Shown piece by piece: positions 43,043 through 51,609 of a stretch of 64,000 bases of DNA (its first letter is position 1; each line of letters starts with the position of its first letter). A program made the position numbers and the translations under genes. The stretch lies in contig UQMF01000003.1 in assembly GCA_900542145.1 (NCBI GenBank), positions 144,686 through 208,685 on the forward strand, read 5' to 3'. A model generated the notes under the pieces. The model did no database searches. It was not told the DNA's origin and worked only from the letters and a program-made list of their open reading frames with translations. The stretch is from an uncultured Oscillospiraceae bacterium. Lineage in GTDB: Bacteria; Bacillota; Clostridia; Oscillospirales; Ruminococcaceae.

Positions 43043-44785
43043 ATGCAGGCAGAAACAACACAGGAAAAGCCGAAGTCCCTCGCCGACAGGATAGAGGGCA
43101 CTGGTGAATTCCTGTTCACGGTATTCATGATGATGTTGGCCGCGGCAGGCAGGGCGCTGTCCGGGCTTTTCACCGCCATCGGCAGGCGGCTCGCATGGCT
43201 CGGCGACAAGGTCCTTGTATTCCTGCGGTGGCTCGGCGAGAAGATAAGGGCGCCGTTCAACCGCTACATAAAGGCGTTCAATATGGGCCGCAGCGATATC
43301 CGCAGCGCCCGGGAAAAGGGCGTTGTCCCGGCGTGCGCCGCCGGAACACGCATGGCAGGCAGAATGCTGCTGGGCAAGCGCGGATTCCTCGTCACGGTGT
43401 TCAACTGGGCGCTCCCGATAATCAGCTGCGTATTCCTGTTCAGCGTGGTCAGCTACGCCAACGGAATGAGCTATGCGCTCCGGCTCTCCGTCAACGGGGA
43501 TTTCGTGGGCTACGTCACCGATGAATCCGTGTTCACCGACGCGGAGAAGATAGTGCAGCAGCGTATAACCTACCTCGACAGCAACACGGAGATGTTCTCA
43601 TTCGACAGCTCCTATGAGGTGGAGATGGTGGGCTACGGCTCCACGCTTACTAAATACCAGGTGGCGGACAAGCTGCTTTCCTCCGTGGACGCGGAGATAT
43701 CCTTCGCCTACGGAATGTACATCGACAACTCCTTCTACGGCGCCCTTGAGAGCAAGGACCGCGTGGAACAGACCCTCGACGACCTGCTGGACGTTTACCG
43801 CGAGGGCGGCGACGAAACCGTGGCATTCGAGAGCAAGATAACCTACGAGCCGGGTCTGTACCTTACCGAGAGTATCGTCAGCGAGGACTCGATAATCAAG
43901 CTGATAACTACAAAAAAGACCGTTGCAGCGTACTACACCGTGGTGGAGGGTGATTCCCCCCTGGGCGTAATTGCAAAGCTGGGCATGTCCGAGGAGGAAC
44001 TCGCGCGGCTCAATCCGGACTTCTCCCTGGACAGCTTCCTCCAGATAGGCGACAAGCTGCTCATCACCCAGGAGGAGCCGTTCCTCGCGGTCGCAGTAAC
44101 GCGCCGGGAAACCTACGACGAGAGCACGGACTACGATACCGAATATGTGGACGACTCCACCCACTACCAGGGTTCCTCCACCATCACGAGGGAGGGCGAA
44201 AAGGGAGTCGAGCGCGTGACCGCGGACGTATCCTACATCAACGGCGTTGAAACTCGCCGCAAGGTAATCGACCGCGTCACCGTCAGCGAGCCTGTTTCCG
44301 AGATAATCGCCCTGGGCACCAAGGAGATCCCCTCCGGAATCACCGCGACGATACCGCAGAACAGACCCGTGGGTCAGTTCATCTGGCCGGTGGGCGGCTC
44401 CGACGGCGGACAGATAAGCGAGATGATGTACGGCTACGGCGGATACTACAACCACGGCGGCGTGGACATCGTGGCGCCCTACGGCACTCCGATATTTGCC
44501 GCGGAATCCGGCACGGTTATCCTGGCGCAGTGGTACTACGGCTACGGCAACTGCGTCATGATACAGCACGACAGCGGAATCGTCACGGTTTACGGCCACT
44601 CAAGCTACCTGCACGTTACCCAGGGGCAGAGAGTCACCGCCGGCGAGCTTATCGCGGACGTAGGCTCCACCGGTCAGTCCACCGCAAACCACTGCCACTT
44701 CGAGGTCAGAATCAACGGCGTTCAGATGAACCCCATAAACTACCTCCCCTGGCACAAGCGCGCCGCCTGGTGCGTGGAGTACTAA
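43043..44785 (+). CDS. Membrane-anchored M23 peptidase with LysM and G5 domains
   Basis: The 580-residue protein is a cell-wall hydrolase of the Clostridia type. The start at 43043 (MQAETTQEKPKSL) has CGGAG nine bases upstream; an ATG at 43009 lacks one. A hydrophobic helix at about 125-147 (FNWALPIISCVFLFSVVSYA) anchors it, after a 100-residue cytoplasmic part. A LysM module (about 300-345, YYTVVEGDSPLGVIAKLGMS) and a G5-like module (about 350-440) precede the M23 domain (about 455-575), which has NHGGVDIVAPYGTPIFA, VYGHSSYLHV and HCHFEVRINGV with the zinc His and Asp residues. Such proteins cut peptidoglycan cross-bridges during growth or sporulation. Confidence 0.92.
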   Translation: MQAETTQEKPKSLADRIEGTGEFLFTVFMMMLAAAGRALSGLFTAIGRRLAWLGDKVLVFLRWLGEKIRAPFNRYIKAFNMGRSDIRSAREKGVVPACAAGTRMAGRMLLGKRGFLVTVFNWALPIISCVFLFSVVSYANGMSYALRLSVNGDFVGYVTDESVFTDAEKIVQQRITYLDSNTEMFSFDSSYEVEMVGYGSTLTKYQVADKLLSSVDAEISFAYGMYIDNSFYGALESKDRVEQTLDDLLDVYREGGDETVAFESKITYEPGLYLTESIVSEDSIIKLITTKKTVAAYYTVVEGDSPLGVIAKLGMSEEELARLNPDFSLDSFLQIGDKLLITQEEPFLAVAVTRRETYDESTDYDTEYVDDSTHYQGSSTITREGEKGVERVTADVSYINGVETRRKVIDRVTVSEPVSEIIALGTKEIPSGITATIPQNRPVGQFIWPVGGSDGGQISEMMYGYGGYYNHGGVDIVAPYGTPIFAAESGTVILAQWYYGYGNCVMIQHDSGIVTVYGHSSYLHVTQGQRVTAGELIADVGSTGQSTANHCHFEVRINGVQMNPINYLPWHKRAAWCVEY

Positions 44786-44823
44786 TGGATTTTCTCCCAG
44801 TGCGCATACACGCTGAATATGGA

Positions 44824-44860
44824 AAACAGCAGGGCTGCGGAAGCGGCGCTGCTGTTTTTA
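44824..44860 (+). terminator. Terminator of the M23 peptidase gene
   Basis: AACAGCAG/CTGCTGTT (44825-44832 with 44849-44856) encloses a smaller GC stem and is followed by TTTATT. Confidence 0.85.
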
Positions 44861-44864
44861 TTAT

Positions 44865-45187
44865 GTTTCCTAAAGCGTGAAGGCGCACGCAGACCCATTT
44901 AATTTAAAATGTTTTCGCCTGGTCGGCAGCCTCTAATAGATTTTTTGTGTTTTCACACGGGACTGAGGGGAACCCCTTCAGGGAAGAAAAGGGGGGCTCA
45001 CTAGAAATCCGACAAAAACTTCTGCCGCCAGTCTGCCCTTTGTTGCGCGGCGTCCTTGCCGCGCTTTGGGGACAGACCCACAAGCATCGTGCTTGTGCCC
45101 CTTTTCCTCCCCTACGGGTTGTCCCCTCAGACTCCCTTTCCCCTCTCCCCTCTTTTTCCCCCTGCTCCGCTTTTTCCTGAGCACAAA
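44865..45187 (+). repeat. Large inverted repeat, left arm
   Basis: This arm begins GTTTCCTAAAGCG and matches the reverse complement of 45494-45846 over almost its whole length. The best-conserved part (about 45018-45155) differs at only a few positions. It holds two clean hairpins, GCGCGGC/GCCGCGC and CACAAGCA-TCG-TGCTTGTG, followed by a C/T-only tract of about 45 bases. Short frames run through it on both strands but are low in complexity and lack binding sites. No transposase is encoded. Confidence 0.92.
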
Positions 45188-45493
45188 GAGGAAAAGAAAA
45201 GGTTCTGTATACACGCGATCAACACACGCCTGGGGTTCCTACTACTATTATCGGGTACCCGAATCGAGGAACACCGTACCTGCCGATGTGGTGCGCATGG
45301 GATAGGAAAGACCAATGCGCCGTTCATGGATTGCGTTGTTCCCCTGGGACTGGGGCTCCGCCCCTTGCCCCCGGGCGCCCTCAACAGCGGAAAGGTGGAC
45401 CTTGGTCACGCGCGACCGCATTTAATTAGGGGTTCTCCTTCCCCTTTAATGACAATATCTGCGTTGAGAGTACCTGGTAAACTTACATGTACC
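45188..45493. other. Unique centre of the large inverted repeat
   Basis: The 306-base loop between the arms has no ORF with a ribosome binding site. It contains a CGGGTACCCG palindrome near 45254, GGGGCTCCGCCCC near 45352 and CCCGGGCG near 45380. Composition changes from polypyrimidine in the arms to mixed sequence here. Nothing was recognised as a known RNA or mobile element. Confidence 0.6.
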
Positions 45494-45846
45494 CTTGTGC
45501 GCTGACAAAAACGAGCAGGGGGGGAAAAAAGGGGAGAGGGGAAAGGGAGTCTGAGGGGACAACCCGTAGGGGGAAAAAGGGGCACAAGCACGATGCTTGT
45601 GGGTCTGCCCCCAAAGCGCGGCAAGGACGCCGCGCAACAAAGGGCAGACTGGCGGCAGAAGTTTTTGCTTGCTTTTCTGGAGTCCCCCCCTTTTTCAGGG
45701 CTTAGACCGCGAAGCGGTCTATGTCCGCCGAATGGGGTTCCCCTCAGTCCCGTGTGAAAACACGATAAATCTATTTAGCTCCTCCCGACCGGGCGAAAGG
45801 TCGATAAATCAGACGGGTCTGTGTGCGCCTTTCCGCTTTAGGAAAC
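45494..45846 (-). repeat. Large inverted repeat, right arm
   Basis: This is the mirror copy of 44865-45187, ending (on the plus strand) CGCTTTAGGAAAC. It is about 30 bases longer because of an extra hairpin AGACCGC-TTC-GCGGTCT near 45705-45721. The core with both hairpins and the purine-rich complement of the polypyrimidine tract lies at 45520-45662. Confidence 0.92.
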
Positions 45847-45880
45847 CTCTCAATTACTTCCGCCCGACCGGCGCGAGGTC

Positions 45881-45922
45881 AAAAAAAAGCGCACCCCCTG
45901 CAACTTTTGCGGTGGGTACGCT
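45881..45922 (-). terminator. Terminator of the 45.9 kb lipoprotein gene
   Basis: The minus strand forms AGCGTACCC/GGGTGCGCT with one G-T pair and is followed by eight T residues, immediately after the stop at 45930. Confidence 0.85.
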
Positions 45923-45929
45923 GTTTTAT

Positions 45930-46640
45930 TTATTGACTGGTCTGTACCTCGTCTACTGGGTAGGGAATCTCGAATACCTCGTTGACTGCGGTCACGTCTA
46001 TCTCCATGTTGAGCGTGAGCTCCTCCCCGGATACCGTGGTGACAGTGCCGTTCTCGACGAACTTCACCGGGATCCCCCCGTCTATCGTAAGAGTAGTCGT
46101 CAGCGCGCTGAAGGCGGATATCTCCTCCTCCACGCCGGGCATGGAGGCTTCGTTCAGCTTCGCCGGGTCGTAGGTGTAGGTGATCATGGTCGGTCCGTCG
46201 TCGCTGCTGATCACCGCCGCGTCCTTCACCGCCTCCGCCGCCAGGAAGAACATTCTCCCCTCCGCATACGGATAGCGGTATTTGCGGTTGTACACGTTGT
46301 AAATGTAGTTCTCGTCCCCGGAACCGATCACAGTCCACTTGTCGTCCCCGGATTCCTTGTAGAAGAATTCCGCGCCGTCGCTGTACGCCTGCTGCGTGAC
46401 TCCGCCCCAGGTACCGGTGTAGCTCAGCACCATCTCGTCGTTCGCGCTGATGTAGAAGCTGAACTCCATCACCTGCTCGCCGGAATCCAGATCCGTCATA
46501 GTTACCTTCGCGCTGTCCAGCGTTTCGTATTTCTCGCGCGCCGCCGTGAATTCCCTGTACCCGTCCGGAAGCTCCGCGCTGCACCCTGACAGCATGATCG
46601 CCCCGGCGACAGCCGCCGCAGCCGTAAATGCTCTTCTCAT
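45930..46640 (-). CDS. Putative lipoprotein of unknown function
   Basis: The start at 46640 (MRRAFTAAAAVAGAIMLSGC) follows GGAGGTCAG. The lipobox is MLSGC, Cys at 20. The mature 217 residues are beta-rich with repeated aromatic and acidic residues (EFSFYISANDEMVLSYTGTW, YIYNVYNRKYRYPYAEGRMF), a pattern like LolA/LppX-type or DUF6612-like beta sandwich lipoproteins, though no family is claimed. A strong hairpin sits just upstream of its binding site, and the nearest clear promoter is that of HPr. Confidence 0.75.
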   Translation of the reverse strand: MRRAFTAAAAVAGAIMLSGCSAELPDGYREFTAAREKYETLDSAKVTMTDLDSGEQVMEFSFYISANDEMVLSYTGTWGGVTQQAYSDGAEFFYKESGDDKWTVIGSGDENYIYNVYNRKYRYPYAEGRMFFLAAEAVKDAAVISSDDGPTMITYTYDPAKLNEASMPGVEEEISAFSALTTTLTIDGGIPVKFVENGTVTTVSGEELTLNMEIDVTAVNEVFEIPYPVDEVQTSQ

Positions 46641-46650
46641 CTGACCTCCA

Positions 46651-46692
46651 ATAAACAAAACGGGGCAGACCCGGAAAACCGGAACCTGCCCC
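46651..46692 (-). terminator. Terminator or attenuator between HPr and the lipoprotein
   Basis: GGGGCAGGTTCCGG pairs with CCGG..CTGCCCC (46662-46692) and is followed on the minus strand by GTTTTGTTTAT, which runs straight into the lipoprotein GGAGG site. There is no room for a promoter between the hairpin and the gene. Confidence 0.75.
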
Positions 46693-46832
46693 TGCCTCCG
46701 CAAAAGCGGAAATATACCGTTAAAAAGCCGCCGTCCATGAATTGCTCAGCCGCTGTATCTCTGGCAGCCGGACAACGCACCGGAAACCCCGGATATTGTG
46801 CCGGAACCCCACAGGACAGCCGGACGCCCGAA

Positions 46833-47096
46833 TTACTCGGAGAAACCGCCCTCAACCAGCTTTACCAGACCGTCAACTGCGAGCTGCTCATCGCTGCCGT
46901 CAGCAATAATACGGATCTTGGCGCCGCCAACGATACCGAGGGAAAGGATACCGAGCAGGGACTTTGCGTTTACTCTGCGCTCTTCCTTCTCGACCCAGAT
47001 GGAAGACTTGTACTCGTTAGCCTTCTGGATAAAGAATGTTGCAGGTCTTGCGTGAAGACCAACCTGATTCTTGACTTCTACATCTTTCATGCACAT
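46833..47096 (-). CDS. HPr-family phosphocarrier protein
   Basis: The 87-residue protein matches HPr/Crh. The start at 47096 (MCMKDVEVKN) has GGAGG nine bases upstream and gives canonical numbering: His15 in GLHARPATFFIQKA is the site phosphorylated by enzyme I, and Ser46 in NAKSLLGILSLG is the HPr kinase site. Both sites are present, so it can serve in PTS transport and in catabolite control, unlike Crh, which lacks His15. No ptsI is next to it. It has its own promoter. Confidence 0.95.
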   Translation of the reverse strand: MCMKDVEVKNQVGLHARPATFFIQKANEYKSSIWVEKEERRVNAKSLLGILSLGIVGGAKIRIIADGSDEQLAVDGLVKLVEGGFSE

Positions 47097-47229
47097 AGTT
47101 AAAAACCTCCATTTGAAATATTTCAGTTCTGCCGTGACCCGGAGAGGCTGTGCCCTCCTGCGTGTTTTCTTTCTTTTGTGTTCTACATATCAGAGATCAC
47201 AGTTTCTTTCTGTCTTATCTCTTGCTATT

Positions 47230-47258
47230 AGTATATCCAAAAAGATTTGTTCCGTCAA
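47230..47258 (-). promoter_or_regulatory. Promoter of the HPr gene
   Basis: TTGACG (47253-47258) and TATACT (47230-47235) on the minus strand are 17 bases apart, about 130 bases before the start, leaving a long leader. Confidence 0.78.
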
Positions 47259-47340
47259 CAGAAAAAATAAAATTTAACATGATTACAGCCGAATTTCTGT
47301 TTTTTGCAGAATAAATCAATTTCATTCCGCCGCCAGATTG

Positions 47341-47480
47341 TATAATCTGTACAAAAAACTTTCAACAAAATAATCAACATAAACATGAGTTTTCAACCCG
47401 ACCGGGTATTCCTCCGCCGTGGAATGGCTTTACTGCGTCAGCATGGCAATGCGGAACGCAGGGATCTTACCGTAGGATCA
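47341..47480 (+). other. Cluster of small hairpins, possible small RNA
   Basis: A perfect TATAAT (47341-47346, but with a poor -35) is followed by four adjacent inverted repeats: ACCCG/CGGGT (47396-47407), ATTCC/GGAAT (47408-47425), CTGCGT/ACGCAG (47433-47461) and GATCTTAC/GTAGGATC (47463-47479). No ORF is present. It fills part of the 566-base gap between HPr and the RING protein; the rest holds only the two promoters. Confidence 0.35.
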
Positions 47481-47564
47481 TGTGCATTTTACACAAAAGA
47501 CCCGGTGAAAACTCCACAGGTGTCAGATTTCCGATAATTTTCACACAGTGCGCTGGGAATATTA

Positions 47565-47593
47565 TTGAAATCCGCCCGGATTTGTGATATACT
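47565..47593 (+). promoter_or_regulatory. Promoter of the RING-type protein gene
   Basis: TTGAAA (47565-47570) and TATACT (47588-47593) are 17 bases apart, about 70 bases before the start at 47663. Confidence 0.8.
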
Positions 47594-47662
47594 ATAAAAT
47601 GTATATGTATATCCAGGAGCAGCAATAAAAGCTGGCTGCAATACATCTTGAAAGGAAATCAC

Positions 47663-48616
47663 ATGTCACGTTTTGATAACAAATTATGCCCGGTGTGCCG
47701 CAGACCGCTCACCGACAAGTCGGATATCGTGGTCTGCCCGGAGTGCGGAACTCCCCACCACAGGGCGTGCTATCTGTCGCTGGGACACTGCGGCGTGCAG
47801 GAATACCACGCCTCCGGCTTCGAGTGGAAGGGATTCCTCCCCGGCGAGGAGCCGCAGGAGCCACAGCAGAAGGTCAGCCCTGAAAATGACGAGCAGGCCA
47901 TCGGGGAGCCGGAGAGCGAGTTCTCCCGGGATCACCGCGCGGAATACCCCGGCGGTACGGACTACGGCAGCGGAACCAGGGACGGTTCGCAGGACGGATT
48001 CGGGCAGCCGATGGACATTGAGGAATACCTCCGGAACCTCCAGCGCCAGACCATGGACGACACCCGGGGCGCCGACGGCGTAAGCAGCCGGGAACTCTCC
48101 ACCTTCGTGGGGCGCTCTGTCATGCACTATTCCCAGGCGTTTGCGTCGTTCCGTGCGCCGGTCCTCCCGGGGCAGAAGCGCCGGAAGGCTTTCATCAACC
48201 TCTGCGCCGGATTCTTCGCGCCGATACATCAGTTCTACCGCAGAATGGACCTGCTGGGCGCAATAATGGTGCTGGTGGAGTTCCTGTTCTATATTCCGCC
48301 GCTGCTGCTCAACGCAGGTATCGGCACCGCGGACGTCCTTGCGAACCTCCAGCTCGCTGCCCGGGGTATCTCCTTCGTGGCGGTGATACTGCTGTGCGTT
48401 TTCGGGGACTACCTCTACTACCGCTACGCGGTAAAGCGTATCCGCAAGATACGCGAGAAATACGACGACGGCAGGGCTGACGGCTATTACGAAGCGCTCG
48501 CCGCAAAGGGGACTCCCTCCTGGCTGCGCGCCATCGTGGCTTCCCTCATCGTGAGCATTCTCATGACGCTGGTGCTGATGAACGTCGGTATCTCTATCCC
48601 GTCCGGCACCGTGTAA
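47663..48616 (+). CDS. Membrane protein with N-terminal prokaryotic RING finger
   Basis: The 317-residue protein starts at 47663 after GAAAGGAAA. Residues about 7-45 form a zinc-binding RING-like finger with CPVCRRPL, then CPECGTPHHRACY and a final Cys in LGHCG, close to the Prok-RING_1 family. A disordered, acidic, Gly/Glu-rich linker runs to about residue 150. The C-terminal half has three or four membrane helices (for example GAIMVLVEFLFYIPPLLLNA and SFVAVILLCVFGDYLYYRYA), like DUF2628-type proteins. Prokaryotic RING proteins are suspected to organise membrane complexes; ubiquitin-ligase activity has not been shown and is not claimed. It precedes the glycosyltransferase cluster. Confidence 0.78.
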   Translation: MSRFDNKLCPVCRRPLTDKSDIVVCPECGTPHHRACYLSLGHCGVQEYHASGFEWKGFLPGEEPQEPQQKVSPENDEQAIGEPESEFSRDHRAEYPGGTDYGSGTRDGSQDGFGQPMDIEEYLRNLQRQTMDDTRGADGVSSRELSTFVGRSVMHYSQAFASFRAPVLPGQKRRKAFINLCAGFFAPIHQFYRRMDLLGAIMVLVEFLFYIPPLLLNAGIGTADVLANLQLAARGISFVAVILLCVFGDYLYYRYAVKRIRKIREKYDDGRADGYYEALAAKGTPSWLRAIVASLIVSILMTLVLMNVGISIPSGTV

Positions 48617-48679
48617 AGCGCGATATTATATTATAGTATATAATAGTATATAAATACACAAAAGAAGAGGAAGAAAACA

Positions 48680-49681
48680 ATGAAGCTTATTATCCAGATA
48701 CCCTGCTACAACGAAGCGGAAACGCTTGACGTGACTATCCACGACCTGCCGAAGCACATCGACGGCATCGACGAGATAGAATACCTCATCATCAACGACG
48801 GAAGCACCGACCGCACCGTAGAGCGCGCCAAGGAACTGGGCGTGCACCACATCGTCAGCTTCGTCCACAACCGCGGACTCGCCAAGGGATTCATGGCAGG
48901 AATAGACGCCTGCCTGCGGCTGGGCGCCGACATAATCGTCAACACCGACGCAGATAACCAGTACGCCGGTGCGGACATCGAGAAGCTCGTCCGTCCGCTG
49001 CTGGAGGGGAAGGCGACCATGGTCATCGGAAACCGCCGCACGGATTCCATCGAGCACTTCTCTCCGCTGAAGAAGAAGCTCCAGAAGCTCGGAAGCGGCG
49101 TGGTGAGAAAGGCAAGCGGCACCGACGTCGTGGACACCACCAGCGGATTCCGCTCCTACACCCGGGAGGCGGCGCTGCGCCTCAACGTGCTGTCGGATTA
49201 CACCTACACCCTGGAAACGATAATCACCGCCGGCGCGGACCGCACAAAGATAATGTCCGTGGACATCAACACAAATCCGGAGCTGCGCAAGAGCCGCCTG
49301 TTCAAGAGCATGTGGGGCTACATAAAGCGCTCCAGCGGCACGATAATCCGCAACTACGTCATGAGAAAGCCGCTCAAGACATTCCTCGCAATGGCAGGGA
49401 TCTTCATTCTGGCGGCGCTGGTGCTCGCAGTACGCTTCATCGTGTACGCCTGCCTCGGCGAGGGCGGCGGTCATATCCAGTCCCTGGTGCTGATGGCGGT
49501 GCTGGCTATCGTCGGCTTCCAGATAGGTATTTTCGGGCTGGTGGCGGACGCCATCTCCGGCTGCCGCAAGGTCATGGACGAAACGCTGTTCCATGTAAAG
49601 CGCATTGAATACAACAACACCAACTCCAACTACTCCAACTACAACCTTTGCAGCTACACGAAAGAGGAAATCAAGAAGTGA
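48680..49681 (+). CDS. GT2 glycosyltransferase, polyprenyl-phosphate sugar synthase type
   Basis: The 333-residue enzyme resembles dolichyl/undecaprenyl-phosphate sugar synthases (DPM1, ArnC, GtrB). The GT-A core has LIIQIPCYNEAETLDVTIHD (residues 3-22), YLIINDGSTDRTVERAK, the DXD motif in VNTDADNQYAGAD and VDTTSGFRSYTREAA. Two C-terminal membrane helices (about 240-262 and 272-297) match the GtrB type. A Ser/Asn/Tyr-rich tail follows. It would load a sugar from a nucleotide donor onto a lipid carrier on the cytoplasmic side. The stop overlaps the next gene (GTGA), so the two are coupled. An AT-rich TATAATAGTATATAAATA region precedes it and may be its promoter. Confidence 0.9.
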   Translation: MKLIIQIPCYNEAETLDVTIHDLPKHIDGIDEIEYLIINDGSTDRTVERAKELGVHHIVSFVHNRGLAKGFMAGIDACLRLGADIIVNTDADNQYAGADIEKLVRPLLEGKATMVIGNRRTDSIEHFSPLKKKLQKLGSGVVRKASGTDVVDTTSGFRSYTREAALRLNVLSDYTYTLETIITAGADRTKIMSVDINTNPELRKSRLFKSMWGYIKRSSGTIIRNYVMRKPLKTFLAMAGIFILAALVLAVRFIVYACLGEGGGHIQSLVLMAVLAIVGFQIGIFGLVADAISGCRKVMDETLFHVKRIEYNNTNSNYSNYNLCSYTKEEIKK

Positions 49682-51591
49682 TACAGGCTCTGAAGCGCTT
49701 CTACACCAACTTCGGCGACAGGGGCGTAATGTTCATCATGTTCGCGTGCAGCGTCGTCATGCACTCCCTGCTGGCAATGTGCATGGAACTGCCTGCCGTC
49801 AATCCCGATGAGATAGGCGTTGCCAGCGTTTCCGCGTTCTATTCCGGCAGGGACTGGTCCCTGCTGATGGAAAAGGTGTCGTATTACTACGGGTATATCC
49901 AGGCGCTGTTCTACGCCCCGTTATTCATGCTGTTCAAGAATCCCTACGCGCTCTACAAGGCGTGCCTGGTGATGAACGGCGTACTTATCAGCTTCATTCC
50001 GCTCATAGCGTACCACGTTGCCGGGCGCGTCGGCGTCAAGAAGGTCTGGCAGAAGCTCGTCGCGGCGGTATGCTCCGGGTGCTACATCACATATGTGGCG
50101 CACTCCAAGTTCATTTGGAACGAAACGATATGCAGCCTGCTCCCCTGGGCGCTGCTCTGGGTGATATTCCAGGCGGTGGACTGCAAGAAGGCAGGCGCGC
50201 GCTGCGCCTGGTCCGCGGTCGCAGGGCTGCTGTGCGCGGTATGCTACGCGGCGCATTCACGGCTGCTGGCGGTGGTAATTGCGTTCGTGATGACGCTGCT
50301 CATCGTGCGGATATTCATGAAGCGCATGATACTGGTGCTGCCGGTGTTCTTCCCGGTGCTGGCACTGTCCTTCGTGGCGGAGCATTTTGCAAAGAAGCTG
50401 ATACAGCAGCTCGTCTGGCTCGGGAATGCCTCCGGAAACACCATGGAGAGCGAGGCTGACCGCGTGCTCGGACTGATTGAGCCGGACGGACTCAGCCGCT
50501 TCTGCTCCGCGCTGTTCGGCCATCTGTACACGTTCATGACCTCCACCGTGGGGCTGGGCGCGCTTGCAGTGGCGCTGTTCTTCCTTGCCGTGATGACCTA
50601 CATCATCGAGTGGCGCCGCGGAAGAAAACACGACCACATCGACGGCGTGGAGGTAGTCACCGCCGCGCAGCACAAATACAGCCCCCGTATGCTTCTGCTG
50701 GGGATATACGCATTCCTGGCGGTGGGCGGCTCGATGGCGCTTTCCGTGCTGTTCAAGTTCAACTCCTCCCAGATAGGCGACATAAAGGACCTCACCATGT
50801 TCGGGCGCTACACGGATAATGTGGCTCCGCTGGCGGTGTTCTTCGTGCTGATGTTCCTGTTCAGATACGGCATCACGATCAGGCAGACCGCCTGGGGCGC
50901 CGGAGTCTACGCCTACGTCTGCGTATGCTTCTTCACGATATCCTATCCCCAGGTGCAGGCGGCGAGGGGTTACCGCGAATCCCCCATGCTGGGGCTGATG
51001 CCCTGGCGCATAGGCGAGGACTACACCAAGACCTTCACCGGAGAGAGCTTCATCATCATGACCGCTGTGTCCTTCTCGGTGCTGGCGCTCATCGCGGTGT
51101 TCGTTTCCTGCGCGAAAAAGGGCGGCAAGGGATTCATCTCTGCGATGATGTGCGCGCTGTTCACCTACACCACGCTTTTCGCCGGATTCGTCTACCTGCC
51201 CGACCGCGCGGAGGATAACCTCAAAAAGACCGAGCCGGCGCGCATGGTGTCCTCCCTGCTCTACAACGAGGACGCTTCGCCGCTCATCGTGTGCTATAAG
51301 CTGAAATCCCGGAATGCCGGGCTGATACAGTTCCTGAATCCGCAGACGCACGTCACGATAATCCGCCGGGACAGGAATATCCCGGACAACTGCATAATCG
51401 TGGCGGACGAGGAAACGCTGCTTCCGCTGGATATCAGGGACTACGACTACATCGGCACAGAGGGCGGACTGTCGGTCTACGCCCACGGGGAAACCGCAAG
51501 GGATTATATGAAATACAAACAGTCGGCGGACATAGCCGGAACCCCCCCCACAGGGGAAGTACTCCCGGCGCCGGATATACTGTCCGACTGA
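49678..51591 (+). CDS. GT-C-like polytopic membrane glycosyltransferase, paralog 1
   Basis: The 637-residue protein has about 11-13 membrane helices and a short outer C-terminal part. A GTG start at 49678 shares bases with the GT2 stop and has AGAGG upstream. After the first helix it carries VNPDEIGV (NPDE at 42-45), positioned like the acidic catalytic motif of GT-C enzymes that use polyprenyl-phosphate sugars. Other blocks are YYGYIQALFYAPLFML and HSKFIWNETICSLLPWALLW. These blocks are shared with the next gene. It is likely to transfer the sugar made available by the GT2 enzyme to a surface acceptor. No named family is assigned. Confidence 0.78.
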   Translation: MIQALKRFYTNFGDRGVMFIMFACSVVMHSLLAMCMELPAVNPDEIGVASVSAFYSGRDWSLLMEKVSYYYGYIQALFYAPLFMLFKNPYALYKACLVMNGVLISFIPLIAYHVAGRVGVKKVWQKLVAAVCSGCYITYVAHSKFIWNETICSLLPWALLWVIFQAVDCKKAGARCAWSAVAGLLCAVCYAAHSRLLAVVIAFVMTLLIVRIFMKRMILVLPVFFPVLALSFVAEHFAKKLIQQLVWLGNASGNTMESEADRVLGLIEPDGLSRFCSALFGHLYTFMTSTVGLGALAVALFFLAVMTYIIEWRRGRKHDHIDGVEVVTAAQHKYSPRMLLLGIYAFLAVGGSMALSVLFKFNSSQIGDIKDLTMFGRYTDNVAPLAVFFVLMFLFRYGITIRQTAWGAGVYAYVCVCFFTISYPQVQAARGYRESPMLGLMPWRIGEDYTKTFTGESFIIMTAVSFSVLALIAVFVSCAKKGGKGFISAMMCALFTYTTLFAGFVYLPDRAEDNLKKTEPARMVSSLLYNEDASPLIVCYKLKSRNAGLIQFLNPQTHVTIIRRDRNIPDNCIIVADEETLLPLDIRDYDYIGTEGGLSVYAHGETARDYMKYKQSADIAGTPPTGEVLPAPDILSD

Positions 51592-51609
51592 TGAACGGAG
51601 GTCAACGAA

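Noticed and set aside
44978..45705. Short open frames within the large inverted repeat
   Set aside because: The frames appear on both strands because the arms mirror each other, are Pro/Ser/Leu low-complexity, and lack binding sites.
44865..45846. Insertion sequence, group II intron or retron
   Set aside because: No transposase, reverse transcriptase or intron domain V was seen; the arms are non-coding and the centre has no usable ORF.
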